This document shows, piece after piece, positions 16,314 to 25,111 of a DNA stretch of 64,000 bases. The translations under genes and the position numbers were made by a program. Source of the DNA: CALBPI01 sp942491885 (GTDB lineage: Bacteria; Pseudomonadota; Gammaproteobacteria; Steroidobacterales; Woeseiaceae). The first letter of the stretch is position 1, and every line of letters begins with the position of its first letter. The notes beneath the pieces were generated by a model. It saw nothing but the letters and a program-made list of their open reading frames with translations, made no database searches and had not been told where the DNA came from. The stretch spans positions 618,329 to 682,328 of the forward strand of contig CALOCQ010000003.1 in assembly GCA_942491885.1 (NCBI GenBank), written 5' to 3'.

Positions 16314-17070
16314 TGACGTGTTACAGCAGTATAAGGAATGGCTGACAAGTCTGGACACAGTTCTTGCCGATGACCTGCGCATCGAAACTCAGATTGAGTC
16401 GCTACGAGACTGGTCAGTATTTTCAGATGTCGAGGCGACTGAGACATGGTTTCTTGAACAACAACGTAATTGCAAAATGACGGTAACCGATATTCCGTTG
16501 AGTGAGTGTCGCGGTTGGGTCCGTGATGGTGAGACCGGCGAAATCAATCACGAGTCGGGCGAGTTCTTCAAGGTTCAGGGTGTCCGCGTCGGTCTGTCCG
16601 AGGGCCGGGAGGTTGGCGCTGGTGGTTGGGACCAGCCAATTCTGACGCAGATCGGTTTTGATGGTGGTCTTCTCGGAATCCTGCGTCAGAGATTTAACGA
16701 TATTCCACACTATCTGCTGGAAGCGAAAGCGGAGCCAGGAAATCCCGATAAGGTGCAGATTAGTCCGACACTGCAGGCAACCTTCAGCAACCTGAGGAAG
16801 GCCCACGGTGGTCGCAAACCAAGATTCGCCGAAATTTTCGAGACGCCGGATTCCGTCGACGGCACGGTTTTGTTCAACCAGTGGATGTCGGAAGACGGGG
16901 GGCGGCTTCATCTCAAACGCAATCGCGGCATGATAGTCGAGTTGCCGGCTGACAGTATTCGCGACGTGCCGGAGGGCTTTCGGTGGTTTAGCCTTTTTCA
17001 GATTAAGGCGCTGATCAAGCAATACTCCTGGGTGAACCCTCACGTGCGCGGCATCATTTCCCACCTGTAA
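16303..17070 (+). CDS. NDP-hexose 2,3-dehydratase family protein, single domain
   Basis: 255 residues from ATG 16303. Motifs typical of the NDP-hexose 2,3-dehydratase (EvaA/TylX3) domain are visible: WDQPILTQIGFDGGLLGIL, PHYLLEAKAEPGNPDKVQIS, PTLQATFSNL and a late GFRWFSLFQIKALI. Characterised enzymes are about twice as long, with two copies of this domain; here there is one copy. It may form a homodimer in place of the tandem repeat. It is followed immediately (TAATG overlap) by a Gfo/Idh oxidoreductase, the usual partner for 2-deoxygenation of a 3-keto intermediate. Substrate is probably a dTDP-4-keto sugar made by RfbB. Confidence 0.85.
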   Translation: MQFSDVLQQYKEWLTSLDTVLADDLRIETQIESLRDWSVFSDVEATETWFLEQQRNCKMTVTDIPLSECRGWVRDGETGEINHESGEFFKVQGVRVGLSEGREVGAGGWDQPILTQIGFDGGLLGILRQRFNDIPHYLLEAKAEPGNPDKVQISPTLQATFSNLRKAHGGRKPRFAEIFETPDSVDGTVLFNQWMSEDGGRLHLKRNRGMIVELPADSIRDVPEGFRWFSLFQIKALIKQYSWVNPHVRGIISHL

Positions 17071-18038
17071 TGAATCATCGAATTGGAATTGCAGTTTGGG
17101 GTGTTGGCCGTCACGCGCAGAAAAGTATTCTACCGGCCATTGCGTCATCATCGGTTTGTCGCCTTGCAGGGATTCTGACGCGTAACACGAGTGTTGCTAA
17201 TGAGGAATCAGCGCGATTCGGCTGTGCGGCCTTCGCTAACGCCGACGAGATGCTTTCAGATGGGGCTGTCGACGCTGTCTACATTTCCAGCCCGACTGCG
17301 ATTCATGGCGGGGCTGCGCGTTTGGCACTGGCTCAGGGCAAGCATGTCCTCGTGGAGAAGACCGCGTTTTCGAGCCTGGCCGAAACTCTGGAGATGATTG
17401 CGCAGGCACGAGCGGCCAACTGCGCGCTGATGGAGGCTTTCATGTATCGCTTCCATCCGCAGTTTCTCGCGCTCAAAAAAATTGTTGAAACCGAACGATT
17501 CGGCGCATTGCTGCAAGGCTGGAGTCGTTTCGGATTTCCGCATCTAGATTCCGCAGACTTCCGCTATCGGCGAGACCTTGGCGGCGGTGCGCTAAACGAT
17601 GCCGGCGCCTACACGCTCAATCTTGCAGCTGAGCTACTGGGGCCGCAGTCCGAATGCGCATGGAGTTCTACATCGTCAGAAGCGGGTTTCGAAGTCGATA
17701 CGAGAGGGACTTCCATCGTGACTGACGAGCGACAGCGGCAGGTTGCCTGCGCGTGGGCATTTGGCGGCAGTTACGTCAATCAGGTGGATCTCTGGTGCGA
17801 GGGGGCGCACCTGCGTGGATCACGATTTTTCAGCAAGCCGGATACGCTGGTCAGTAGCATCGAGGTCGCTGCCAACGGTAAAACGGTCGAAGTTCTCGAA
17901 ATTCAAGCCGAAAACCATTTCGTAAAGATGCTCGAGCACTTTGCCGGCAGCCTGCTGGACGACTCGATACGTGTCGCCGAGTATCGGAAGCTCGAGCAGC
18001 AAGCGCGGCTGATGCAATCCGTTCGAGCGCGTGGATGA
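17070..18038 (+). CDS. Gfo/Idh/MocA-family sugar oxidoreductase
   Basis: 322 residues from ATG 17070. The N-terminal Rossmann fold has GIAVWGVGRHAQKSILPAI; the catalytic Lys is in LVEKTAFS (the family motif is EKP, here EKT). A C-terminal alpha/beta domain begins about residue 125 with EAFMYRFHPQF, and DLGGGALNDAGAY is the typical glycine-rich motif. Members next to 2,3-dehydratases reduce the 3-keto group of 2-deoxy-sugar intermediates. Overlap of one base with that gene supports joint action. The following nitroreductase starts about 120 bp downstream and may not belong. Confidence 0.9.
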   Translation: MNHRIGIAVWGVGRHAQKSILPAIASSSVCRLAGILTRNTSVANEESARFGCAAFANADEMLSDGAVDAVYISSPTAIHGGAARLALAQGKHVLVEKTAFSSLAETLEMIAQARAANCALMEAFMYRFHPQFLALKKIVETERFGALLQGWSRFGFPHLDSADFRYRRDLGGGALNDAGAYTLNLAAELLGPQSECAWSSTSSEAGFEVDTRGTSIVTDERQRQVACAWAFGGSYVNQVDLWCEGAHLRGSRFFSKPDTLVSSIEVAANGKTVEVLEIQAENHFVKMLEHFAGSLLDDSIRVAEYRKLEQQARLMQSVRARG

Positions 18039-18156
18039 CTGGTCAGCCAAATCAGCAACCAGCCTTGACGATGGGGCGCGCGGTTTGGGCTGCGTGCCGC
18101 TTACCCGTAGAATGAGCGAAGAAACGAACCACAAAGCCACATCTAAGGAAGCATCA

Positions 18157-18768
18157 ATGACAGAGATCAGCCAACAAGCACGCGACATCATCCTCGGCGA
18201 GGCGCGCAGCCATTTCGAATGGCACGATAAGGCCGTACCCGACGCGCTGCTAAAGCAGATCTATGATCTGGCCAAGATGGGTGCGACCAGCGCCAACTGC
18301 TCGCCCGCACGGTTTATCTTCATAACCAGCGACGCCGGGCGTGAGCGCCTGAAGCCACACCTGATTCCGACCAACGTCGACAAGGCAATGAGCGCGCCGG
18401 TCACCGTCATCATTGGCCACGACATGGAATTCTACGAAAAGGTGCCGGAGTTGTTTACACACAATCCGGGTGCGCGTGACTGGTTCACCGGCAGCCCGGA
18501 GATTACCGAAGAACACGCGATGCGCAACGGCACGTTGCAAGGCGCCTATCTGATGTTGGCGGCGCGCGCTTTCGGGCTGGATTGCGGGCCGATGTCGGGT
18601 TTCGACAACGCCGGTGTCGACAAGGAGTTCTGGCCGGATTCGACGTGCCGGTCCAATTTCCTGTGCAATCTCGGCTACGGGGACGCCGGCGCGCTGTTCC
18701 CGCGTCTTACCGAGACTCGGGTTTGCTGTTGCCTGCGATATTGTCTGAGTTCGCAACAGGCAGGCTAA
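18157..18768 (+). CDS. Nitroreductase family (RutE-like) with frameshifted C-terminus
   Basis: 203 residues from ATG 18157 (MTEISQQARDII), spaced well after AAGGA. The fold is FMN nitroreductase, with RutE/HadB-like motifs (MGATSANCSPARFIFI, GALYL-like LQGAYLMLAARAFGLDCGPMSGF, LCNLGYGD). The family end is ...PRLPRL-x-F-x-x-A. In this frame the end after FPRL reads TETRVCCCLRYCLSS, which is atypical. Dropping base 18709 restores PRLGFAVACDIV and a stop at 18746-18748. A one-base insertion or sequence error is therefore likely. RutE-type enzymes reduce malonic semialdehyde; the role here is unknown. Confidence 0.8.
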   Translation: MTEISQQARDIILGEARSHFEWHDKAVPDALLKQIYDLAKMGATSANCSPARFIFITSDAGRERLKPHLIPTNVDKAMSAPVTVIIGHDMEFYEKVPELFTHNPGARDWFTGSPEITEEHAMRNGTLQGAYLMLAARAFGLDCGPMSGFDNAGVDKEFWPDSTCRSNFLCNLGYGDAGALFPRLTETRVCCCLRYCLSSQQAG

Positions 18769-18850
18769 TCACGGCATTTTTTGACGCCGGCCGGCGCGGT
18801 CACTGGTACCATGCGCGTTGGATACACCATCTCATGGATGTAACGGTGCA

Positions 18851-20344
18851 ATGATGACCGCAACCCGAAAATTGCCGCGCTTTGCGACTATTGTTGCCTT
18901 GTTCTGTGCTTATGGAGCGGCGCTGGCCGGTCCGTGGGTAGAACCGGGCGATATGGCGTTGCGTCATGACATTCAGCTGTTGGCCGATTCTGGGGTCATC
19001 ACGGCTCCGGTGACGAGTTGGCCGTTGTCGTGGGGCGACATTCTTAATGACATCGCCGGGTTTTCCGAAACCGAACGCCTGGGTGAAAGTGAGCTAGCTG
19101 CGTTGTCTCGAATTCGCCGGCTTGGGGCACGGGAAACGCGGCTCGGCGAGGTCGAATACTCGCTCGATGCGAAATACGACACGGAACCCGCTCTGTTGCG
19201 CGGGTTCGAGCGCCGCGCGCGGGAAGAGACGGATGTCAGCGTCGGTGCGTCGCTAATGGGTAGGACCTTTGCCGGCGAAATTCGCGTCAACGGCGTCAGC
19301 AGTCCTGACGACGATCAGGATGTGCGACTGGATGGGTCATTTATTGGCGTCGCGTTGGGTAATTATATGGTGTCGGCCGGCGCCATGGAGCGTTGGTGGG
19401 GACCGGGTTACGACGGCAGCATTATTCTTGGTAACAACCAGCGGCCGATTCCTGCTATTTCCATCGAGAGAAACGATACCGCGCCGTTTAAGTCTCGCTG
19501 GCTGAGTTGGATCGGGCCATGGGATGCGAGTTTAGTCTGGGGGCAGTTGGAGAATGATCGCGTGGTCCCCAACGCGCGGTTCCTTGGCTTACGAATTAAT
19601 TTTCGTCCGTTGCAGTCGTTGGAGATTGGTTTGTCGCGCACCGCGCAGTGGTGTGGAAATGGCGACCGGCCTTGCGATCTCGATACCCTGGTCAAGCTCA
19701 TTATCGGGCGGGATAATCGTGGCGACGACAACATTGATATCAGCTCCGAGCCGGGTAATCAGCTGGCCGGCGTCGATGTGCGCTGGGCGCCGCGCTGGGT
19801 GCCTTTGAACGGCGCCTTGTATATGCAGATGATCGGCGAGGACGAGGCGGGCGGTTTTCCGAGTCGTTATCTTGGGCAGTTCGGTGCCGAGGTATCGGGG
19901 AGCGTTGGCCTATTGAGTTATCGGGCCTTTGCCGAGTTTGCGGGCACGACGTGTCAGTTTTATGAGTCGAGTTCGATACCTAATTGCGGTTATAACCACT
20001 TTATCTATGAAACGGGCTATCGATACCGCGGGCGCAGCATTGGGCATAGCGCCGACAATGATGCAGAAGTGATATCGGTCGGCGGTATTGTTGTCGAACC
20101 GGATGGCGACCAGTGGCAGATGGTGCTGCGCAGCGCGAAGTTGAACAAGGATGGCCCTCTGGATATTCGCAACACCGTTACGCAAACGCCGGCCGACTAC
20201 GCGGCGTTTGAGCTAAGCTATCGGCATGTACTCGACCTTGGCGAGTTGGAGATCGGTGCGGGCGTGTCGCGTTTCGAGGATAAACTGACCGGTCAGAACA
20301 ATAATGACACCCGATTGTTCGTTGGCTGGCGAATGCCGTTCTAG
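18851..20344 (+). CDS. Capsule assembly Wzi-family outer-membrane protein
   Basis: 497 residues from ATG 18851 (second ATG at 18854). A signal peptide ends near ALA-GPW. The mature part has alternating beta-strand character and the Wzi-type segments WVEPGDMALRHDIQLLADSGVI, MERWWGPGYDGSIILGNN, SRWLSWIGPWDASLVWGQLE and a C-terminal GWRMPF ending in Phe, as for outer-membrane barrels. Wzi is an 18-strand barrel lectin that helps retain capsule on the cell. Context supports this: the next gene is a polysaccharide-export protein. Residues above are quoted in pieces; the longest run is under 23 in the protein. Confidence 0.87.
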   Translation: MMTATRKLPRFATIVALFCAYGAALAGPWVEPGDMALRHDIQLLADSGVITAPVTSWPLSWGDILNDIAGFSETERLGESELAALSRIRRLGARETRLGEVEYSLDAKYDTEPALLRGFERRAREETDVSVGASLMGRTFAGEIRVNGVSSPDDDQDVRLDGSFIGVALGNYMVSAGAMERWWGPGYDGSIILGNNQRPIPAISIERNDTAPFKSRWLSWIGPWDASLVWGQLENDRVVPNARFLGLRINFRPLQSLEIGLSRTAQWCGNGDRPCDLDTLVKLIIGRDNRGDDNIDISSEPGNQLAGVDVRWAPRWVPLNGALYMQMIGEDEAGGFPSRYLGQFGAEVSGSVGLLSYRAFAEFAGTTCQFYESSSIPNCGYNHFIYETGYRYRGRSIGHSADNDAEVISVGGIVVEPDGDQWQMVLRSAKLNKDGPLDIRNTVTQTPADYAAFELSYRHVLDLGELEIGAGVSRFEDKLTGQNNNDTRLFVGWRMPF

Positions 20345-20457
20345 CAGGGATTTCCGGTATACTTTTGCCCTAAGCAACAGCAATGCATAAGAAAAACAAA
20401 AAATCGTCAGAGGCGCTTGCCGCAGGTTGCCTCGAATTGAGCAGAGACCGTTCATAT

Positions 20458-23163
20458 ATGCGTCATTTTCTGATAATTCTGCTGCTGATCTCATCGGGCA
20501 GCCTTCACGCTCAGGATCTCCCCACGCCGACACCCGAGCAGCTGCAGTTGCTGCAGTCTCTGCCGGCAGACCAGCGCGCCGAGTTGTTGCAAGAACTGGG
20601 GCTGTCTTCGGGTTCGGTGCCTGGCAATCAGAGTCTTGAATTCCCGCCGCTGACCAGACCGGCCATGGGAGCCGAAAGCGACCGGGCGGTCGACGATGAG
20701 CTGCGTGTATCGGGGGGTGAGACCCTGGTGGTCTCGTTCGATGCGAGCAGCCTGAGTGAGCAAGAGCGCGAGCCGATCGACGGCGATCCTTCGCTCTTGG
20801 CGCTTGAGGGTACGCGAACTTACGAGCTAACCGATGCCAGCGAACTCCTGCTACAGGGTGTCGCGACTATTGGATTGTCCGGGCTCACGGATGAAGAGAT
20901 CACGCTGCGGCTCAATGCCGAACCTGCGCTCGCCGACTTCACGATCAAGGCTCAGATACTGCCGCTGGCGCCCGTTGGCGTTGAGGCGTTGGACTACTTC
21001 GGCTATGAACTTTTCGATGATGTGCCGACGAGCTTCGCCCCGGCGACCGATGTGCCGGTACCAGCCGACTACGTCATGGGCCCCGGCGATGAGCTTCGTA
21101 TCCAGTTTTTCGGTAAGGAAAACAAATCGATTACTGCCGTTGTGTCCCGCGATGGCGATATCAGTCTGCCGGAAATTGGCCCGGTAACAATTGCGGGGCT
21201 GACGTTCAACGATGCGCGCCAGGAAATCATCGATCGCGTTAACGAACAGAAGATCGGCGTACGGGCGAGCGTCACTATCGGCGAGCTGCGTTCGATCCGG
21301 ATTTTTGTCCTCGGCGATGTTAACCGACCGGGTTCTTATACGGTCAGCGGGCTGAGTACCATGACCAACGCGTTGTTCCTGTCGGGCGGCGTAAAGCAGA
21401 CCGGTACGCTGCGCCGGGTGCAGCTCAAGCGTAGCGGCAAGCTGGTCGGCACTCTGGACTTGTACGACCTGTTACTGCGTGGCAACACCAGCGGCGATCG
21501 TCGCCTGCTGCCCGGTGACGTTATTTTTGTGCCGCCGGTTGGCGTGCGCGTAGGCGTGGAGGGTGAGGTCGTGCGCCCGGCGTTTTACGAACTCGAGAGC
21601 GCGACGACCGCCGAAGAAATGGTTCGTCTGGCCGGCGGTGCGACGCCAATGGCCTTTATGCCCTCGGGCCGTATCGAGCGTATTTCCGAGCGCGGCGACA
21701 AGCAGATCATTAACGCCGATCTGACGGCGGCCGAGGGTCGCAAGGTTCAGGTGCGTGACGGCGATGTCCTTCGTTTGTTCCCGGTGCTTGAGCGACTGGA
21801 CGGCTCCGTCGAACTGTTGGGGCATGTACGCAGGCCGGCACAATACCAATGGACCGAAGGATTGCGACTCACGGACCTGTTGCCCTCGCCGGCGCTGCTG
21901 AAGCCACAAGCGGATCTTGGATATGTCCTGATTCGTCGGGAGCCGCGTGCGGATGCCCGCATCGAGCTAATCTCGGCTGATTTGAATGCGGCCATTGCCG
22001 CGCCCGGTTCCGACGCTGACCCGCTGCTGAGGTCGCGCGATCGGATTATTGCTTTTGAATCAGGGCCGTCGCGCGGCGCCAAGCTTGCCGAGATTTTGGA
22101 TCAGCTGAGGCGACAGTCGACCGATGGCGGACAGATTCTGGCGGTTTCGATTGGTGGTCAGGTGCAGGCCGCTGGGAATTATCCACTCGAAAGCGGCATG
22201 CGCATCAGCGACCTGGTTCGAGCCGGCGGAGGATTCACCGAGGCGGCTTTCCTGAGCGAGGCGGAGCTGACCCGATATGTGGTGGGCGAGGACGGGACGC
22301 GTCGCACGACACTCATCGATGTGGACTTACAGGCCGCTATCAGCGGGGATCTCATCGCAGACGAACTATTGCTACCCTACGACTACCTGAACATTCGCGA
22401 GATTCCCGAATGGCGCGGGCAGGAAAAGGTCGTCATTGATGGCGAAGTTCGTTTCCCCGGCGTCTATCCAATCAAGCGAGGCGAAACGATGACCTCGCTC
22501 ATCCAGCGTGCGGGTGGTCTTACCGATCTGTCGTTTACTGCTGGCAGTGTGTTCACGCGCGAGATCCTGCGCCAGCGCGAAGAAGAGCAAATCGACATTC
22601 TGATCTCGCGCCTTGAAGCGGATCTTGGTGCGCTCGCGCTGCAGTCGGCGCAGTTGGACGGTAATGCACAGCAGGCGTTCGCTTTCGGTCAGGGTTTGCT
22701 TTCACAGTTGCGCGAGAGCAAAGCGACTGGCCGGTTAGTAATCGATCTCGGCGGCGTGCTCAGTGATGCGCCCGGCACGCCAAGCGATATCACCCTGAAA
22801 GACGGCGACCAGCTTTTGATCCCGCAGGTTTCACAGGAGGTCACCGTGATCGGTGAGGTGCAGTATGCGACCTCGCATATCTATGATCCCGATCTCGATC
22901 GTGATGACTATGTGGGGCGGAGTGGCGGCTTGACCGGCAAGGCGGACGGTAAACGGATTTATGTGGTGCGTGCGAATGGGCAGGTTGTGGCTTCGTCCGG
23001 TACCAAGTGGTTGCGGCGTGTTGGTGGTACCGAGATTCGACCAGGCGATACGATTGTGGTGCCGATTGATGCGGATAGGATTGCGCCGTTGACGTTGTGG
23101 TCTAGCGTGACGCAGATTGTTTATAACCTTGCGGTGGCTGTGGCTGCTGTGAATTCGTTTTGA
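20458..23163 (+). CDS. SLBB-domain polysaccharide export protein (Wza-like, large)
   Basis: 901 residues from ATG 20458, which begins a good signal peptide (MRHFLIILLLISSGSLHA); the frame is open back to ATG 20383 but that adds a charged, non-signal stretch. The polysaccharide export domain is at about residues 200-290 (YVMGPGDELRIQFFG). Several SLBB domains follow (for example IFVLGDVNRPGSYTV, VGVEGEVVRPAFYEL, VSIGGQVQAAGNYPL, VIDGEVRFPGVYPIKRGETM, TVIGEVQYATSHIYD). There is a C-terminal membrane-like segment. Multi-SLBB proteins form outer-membrane/periplasmic export channels for exopolysaccharide. It precedes a Wzz-like gene by about 180 bp. Confidence 0.92.
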   Translation: MRHFLIILLLISSGSLHAQDLPTPTPEQLQLLQSLPADQRAELLQELGLSSGSVPGNQSLEFPPLTRPAMGAESDRAVDDELRVSGGETLVVSFDASSLSEQEREPIDGDPSLLALEGTRTYELTDASELLLQGVATIGLSGLTDEEITLRLNAEPALADFTIKAQILPLAPVGVEALDYFGYELFDDVPTSFAPATDVPVPADYVMGPGDELRIQFFGKENKSITAVVSRDGDISLPEIGPVTIAGLTFNDARQEIIDRVNEQKIGVRASVTIGELRSIRIFVLGDVNRPGSYTVSGLSTMTNALFLSGGVKQTGTLRRVQLKRSGKLVGTLDLYDLLLRGNTSGDRRLLPGDVIFVPPVGVRVGVEGEVVRPAFYELESATTAEEMVRLAGGATPMAFMPSGRIERISERGDKQIINADLTAAEGRKVQVRDGDVLRLFPVLERLDGSVELLGHVRRPAQYQWTEGLRLTDLLPSPALLKPQADLGYVLIRREPRADARIELISADLNAAIAAPGSDADPLLRSRDRIIAFESGPSRGAKLAEILDQLRRQSTDGGQILAVSIGGQVQAAGNYPLESGMRISDLVRAGGGFTEAAFLSEAELTRYVVGEDGTRRTTLIDVDLQAAISGDLIADELLLPYDYLNIREIPEWRGQEKVVIDGEVRFPGVYPIKRGETMTSLIQRAGGLTDLSFTAGSVFTREILRQREEEQIDILISRLEADLGALALQSAQLDGNAQQAFAFGQGLLSQLRESKATGRLVIDLGGVLSDAPGTPSDITLKDGDQLLIPQVSQEVTVIGEVQYATSHIYDPDLDRDDYVGRSGGLTGKADGKRIYVVRANGQVVASSGTKWLRRVGGTEIRPGDTIVVPIDADRIAPLTLWSSVTQIVYNLAVAVAAVNSF

Positions 23164-23341
23164 GTAAGTCTTGCTGTTTTGAGCAAGGTGAAGAGAGGCG
23201 ATGTTGCAGATGTTACAGCGGTTCGCAGGGTTCGCTTGAATTCGCCCGGACTCCTTTACGAATGAGTGGGTTATCATTGCGCATCTCATCATGGGTTTGC
23301 CGAGCGCCAGGCCGCCTGTTGCGCATTGCCAGGTCTTTAGC

Positions 23342-24253
23342 ATGACATCGAAAGAAGCTCTCTCCGGTCAGGTTGTTGTCGTTGATTCGCTGTCGATCGA
23401 CTCGGGTTTATCCCTGAGTGAATTAGTTGCGCTGCTATGGCGGTCAAAGTTCTTGTTGATCTTAGCAGGCTTTCTTGGTGCTGCATCCGGTTACGGTATG
23501 AGTTATGCCTTTAAACCCAAGTATGACGCTGTGGTGACCATGATATGGGCCGGCAGCGATCAGGAGCAGTCGCTGCTAGGCGGTCTCGGCTCGCAATTCA
23601 GTTCCCTTATTGGTGCCGGCGGACTAGCGGGGGCGGCAGATTCTGCGAGACTTGAGGCTATGGCACGAATGCGCTCCCGAACATTGACCCAGGATTTCAT
23701 TGCACAGCAAAATCTGATGCCGGTTTTGTATGAGCGTTTCTGGGACGATGCGAAAGGTGGTTGGCGGAGTTCAGTGGCCGAAAGCCCGCCGTCCTCGTGG
23801 GATGCATTTCAATATTTTGATGCGGACGTCCGAAGCATTGATGAGCAGGTGAGGCTTGGCCTGATTGAATTGAAGGTCAGGTGGTATACGCCAGACATTG
23901 CCGCTCGTTGGGCGAACGAGTATGTAGAGCTGGCAAACAGAACAATTCGTGAGTCTCACATCGAGAATGCAAAACGTAGTTTGCAATTCCTGCGTGCGCA
24001 GCTGGAGAAACAGGAGAGCCTTGGGCTGAGGTCGACGTTGTACCGGATGATTGAGGGACAGCTAAATGCCATTATGCTTGCGGAAGTGCGACCGGATTTC
24101 GCTTTCCGAGTTATAGACCCGGCTGTGGCGCCGGACCTTGATGATCGGTCATTTCCGAACCGAGCGCTGTTCTTCGTTCTCGGGGGTATCGTAGGCGGTG
24201 GCTTAGCTTTGATATTTATATTTGTTCGGCGATCGTCGAATGAAAACGAGTAG
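23342..24253 (+). CDS. Wzz/chain-length-determinant family protein
   Basis: 303 residues from ATG 23342. It has two membrane helices: about residues 35-58 (LLILAGFLGAASGYGMSYAF) and near the C-terminus (ALFFVLGGIVGGGLALIFIF). Between them is a periplasmic helical domain, as in Wzz proteins that set polysaccharide chain length. The N-terminal SLSELVALLWRSKFLL motif and a terminal proline-bearing FPNRALFF motif fit the family. No cytosolic kinase domain is fused. It likely pairs with the SLBB export protein upstream. Confidence 0.86.
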   Translation: MTSKEALSGQVVVVDSLSIDSGLSLSELVALLWRSKFLLILAGFLGAASGYGMSYAFKPKYDAVVTMIWAGSDQEQSLLGGLGSQFSSLIGAGGLAGAADSARLEAMARMRSRTLTQDFIAQQNLMPVLYERFWDDAKGGWRSSVAESPPSSWDAFQYFDADVRSIDEQVRLGLIELKVRWYTPDIAARWANEYVELANRTIRESHIENAKRSLQFLRAQLEKQESLGLRSTLYRMIEGQLNAIMLAEVRPDFAFRVIDPAVAPDLDDRSFPNRALFFVLGGIVGGGLALIFIFVRRSSNENE

Positions 24254-24295
24254 ATGATCACTCGTTAGTGGTCTGAACGAAACCGAGCGATTCTT

Positions 24296-25108
24296 GTGCC
24301 AATTTCACTCATTCTGATTACTCGTGATGTTGCGACCGCGAGGCATGCAATTGGGGTGGGTGTCGACAGAATAATGGTCGACCTCGAGCATATCGGTAAG
24401 CATGAAAGGCAAGGTCATCTAGATACGCTGATCAGTGCCCATACGCTTGATGACGTCAGTGCAGTGGCCAGTGCGATCGGCGGGTCACAGTTAGTTGTCA
24501 GAACAAACGACTTGCATCCTGACTTGCCCAGTGAACTTGATGATGTGCTGCGTTCAGAGCCGACGGCTGTCATGTTGCCGATGGTGCGTACAGTAGGCCA
24601 GGTTAATGAGTTTGCTCGAATGGTTGACGGTCGTGCCCGTATTATTGTGCTGGTCGAAACCGCGGAGGGCATGAGTAATTTTTCAGATATCGCACGCCTT
24701 GCCGCCGTTGATGAGCTGTATATTGGTCTCAATGATCTGCACATGGATCTTGGCAGTAAGTTCATGTTTGAGCCTCTGGCTAACGGAATGGTTGAGCGCG
24801 CGATGGCTATCGCTAACGCCGAAGGTAAGCCATGCGGGTTCGGTGGTATCGCCCGAATGCATGAAGGAGTGATTCCAGGTCACCTTATTCTAGGCGAGCA
24901 TGTGCGACTCCGATCGTCAGGGGTCATTCTTTCGAGAACCTTCCACAGACGATTGTCAGATACGTCTTCGCTAACCGAAGATAACGAGTTCGATCAGGAA
25001 GTTGCACTGCTAAGACGTACAGAGACTGAGCTGAAATCGCTGTCAGAACGAGAGCTGCTAAAGCGGAGTGAGAAATTTAGATGTGCCGTTGACGGGATTA
25101 TCGGCTAG
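24296..25108 (+). CDS. HpcH/HpaI aldolase-family protein
   Basis: 270 residues from GTG 24296. The motifs DRIMVDLEHIGKHERQ, IIVLVETAEGM and IGLNDLHMDLG correspond to the metal- and substrate-binding positions of the HpcH/HpaI class II pyruvate aldolases. These cleave or form carbon-carbon bonds between pyruvate or a related enol and an aldehyde. In a polysaccharide locus it might make or degrade a pyruvate-derived sugar acid, but I know no characterised homologue in such a pathway. It is 42 nt after the Wzz-like gene and just before the sugar transferase. Function uncertain. Confidence 0.85.
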   Translation: MPISLILITRDVATARHAIGVGVDRIMVDLEHIGKHERQGHLDTLISAHTLDDVSAVASAIGGSQLVVRTNDLHPDLPSELDDVLRSEPTAVMLPMVRTVGQVNEFARMVDGRARIIVLVETAEGMSNFSDIARLAAVDELYIGLNDLHMDLGSKFMFEPLANGMVERAMAIANAEGKPCGFGGIARMHEGVIPGHLILGEHVRLRSSGVILSRTFHRRLSDTSSLTEDNEFDQEVALLRRTETELKSLSERELLKRSEKFRCAVDGIIG

Positions 25109-25111
25109 TCA

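Noticed and set aside
20383..20457. Earlier ATG start for the SLBB protein
   Set aside because: It would place 25 charged residues ahead of a clear signal peptide beginning at ATG 20458.
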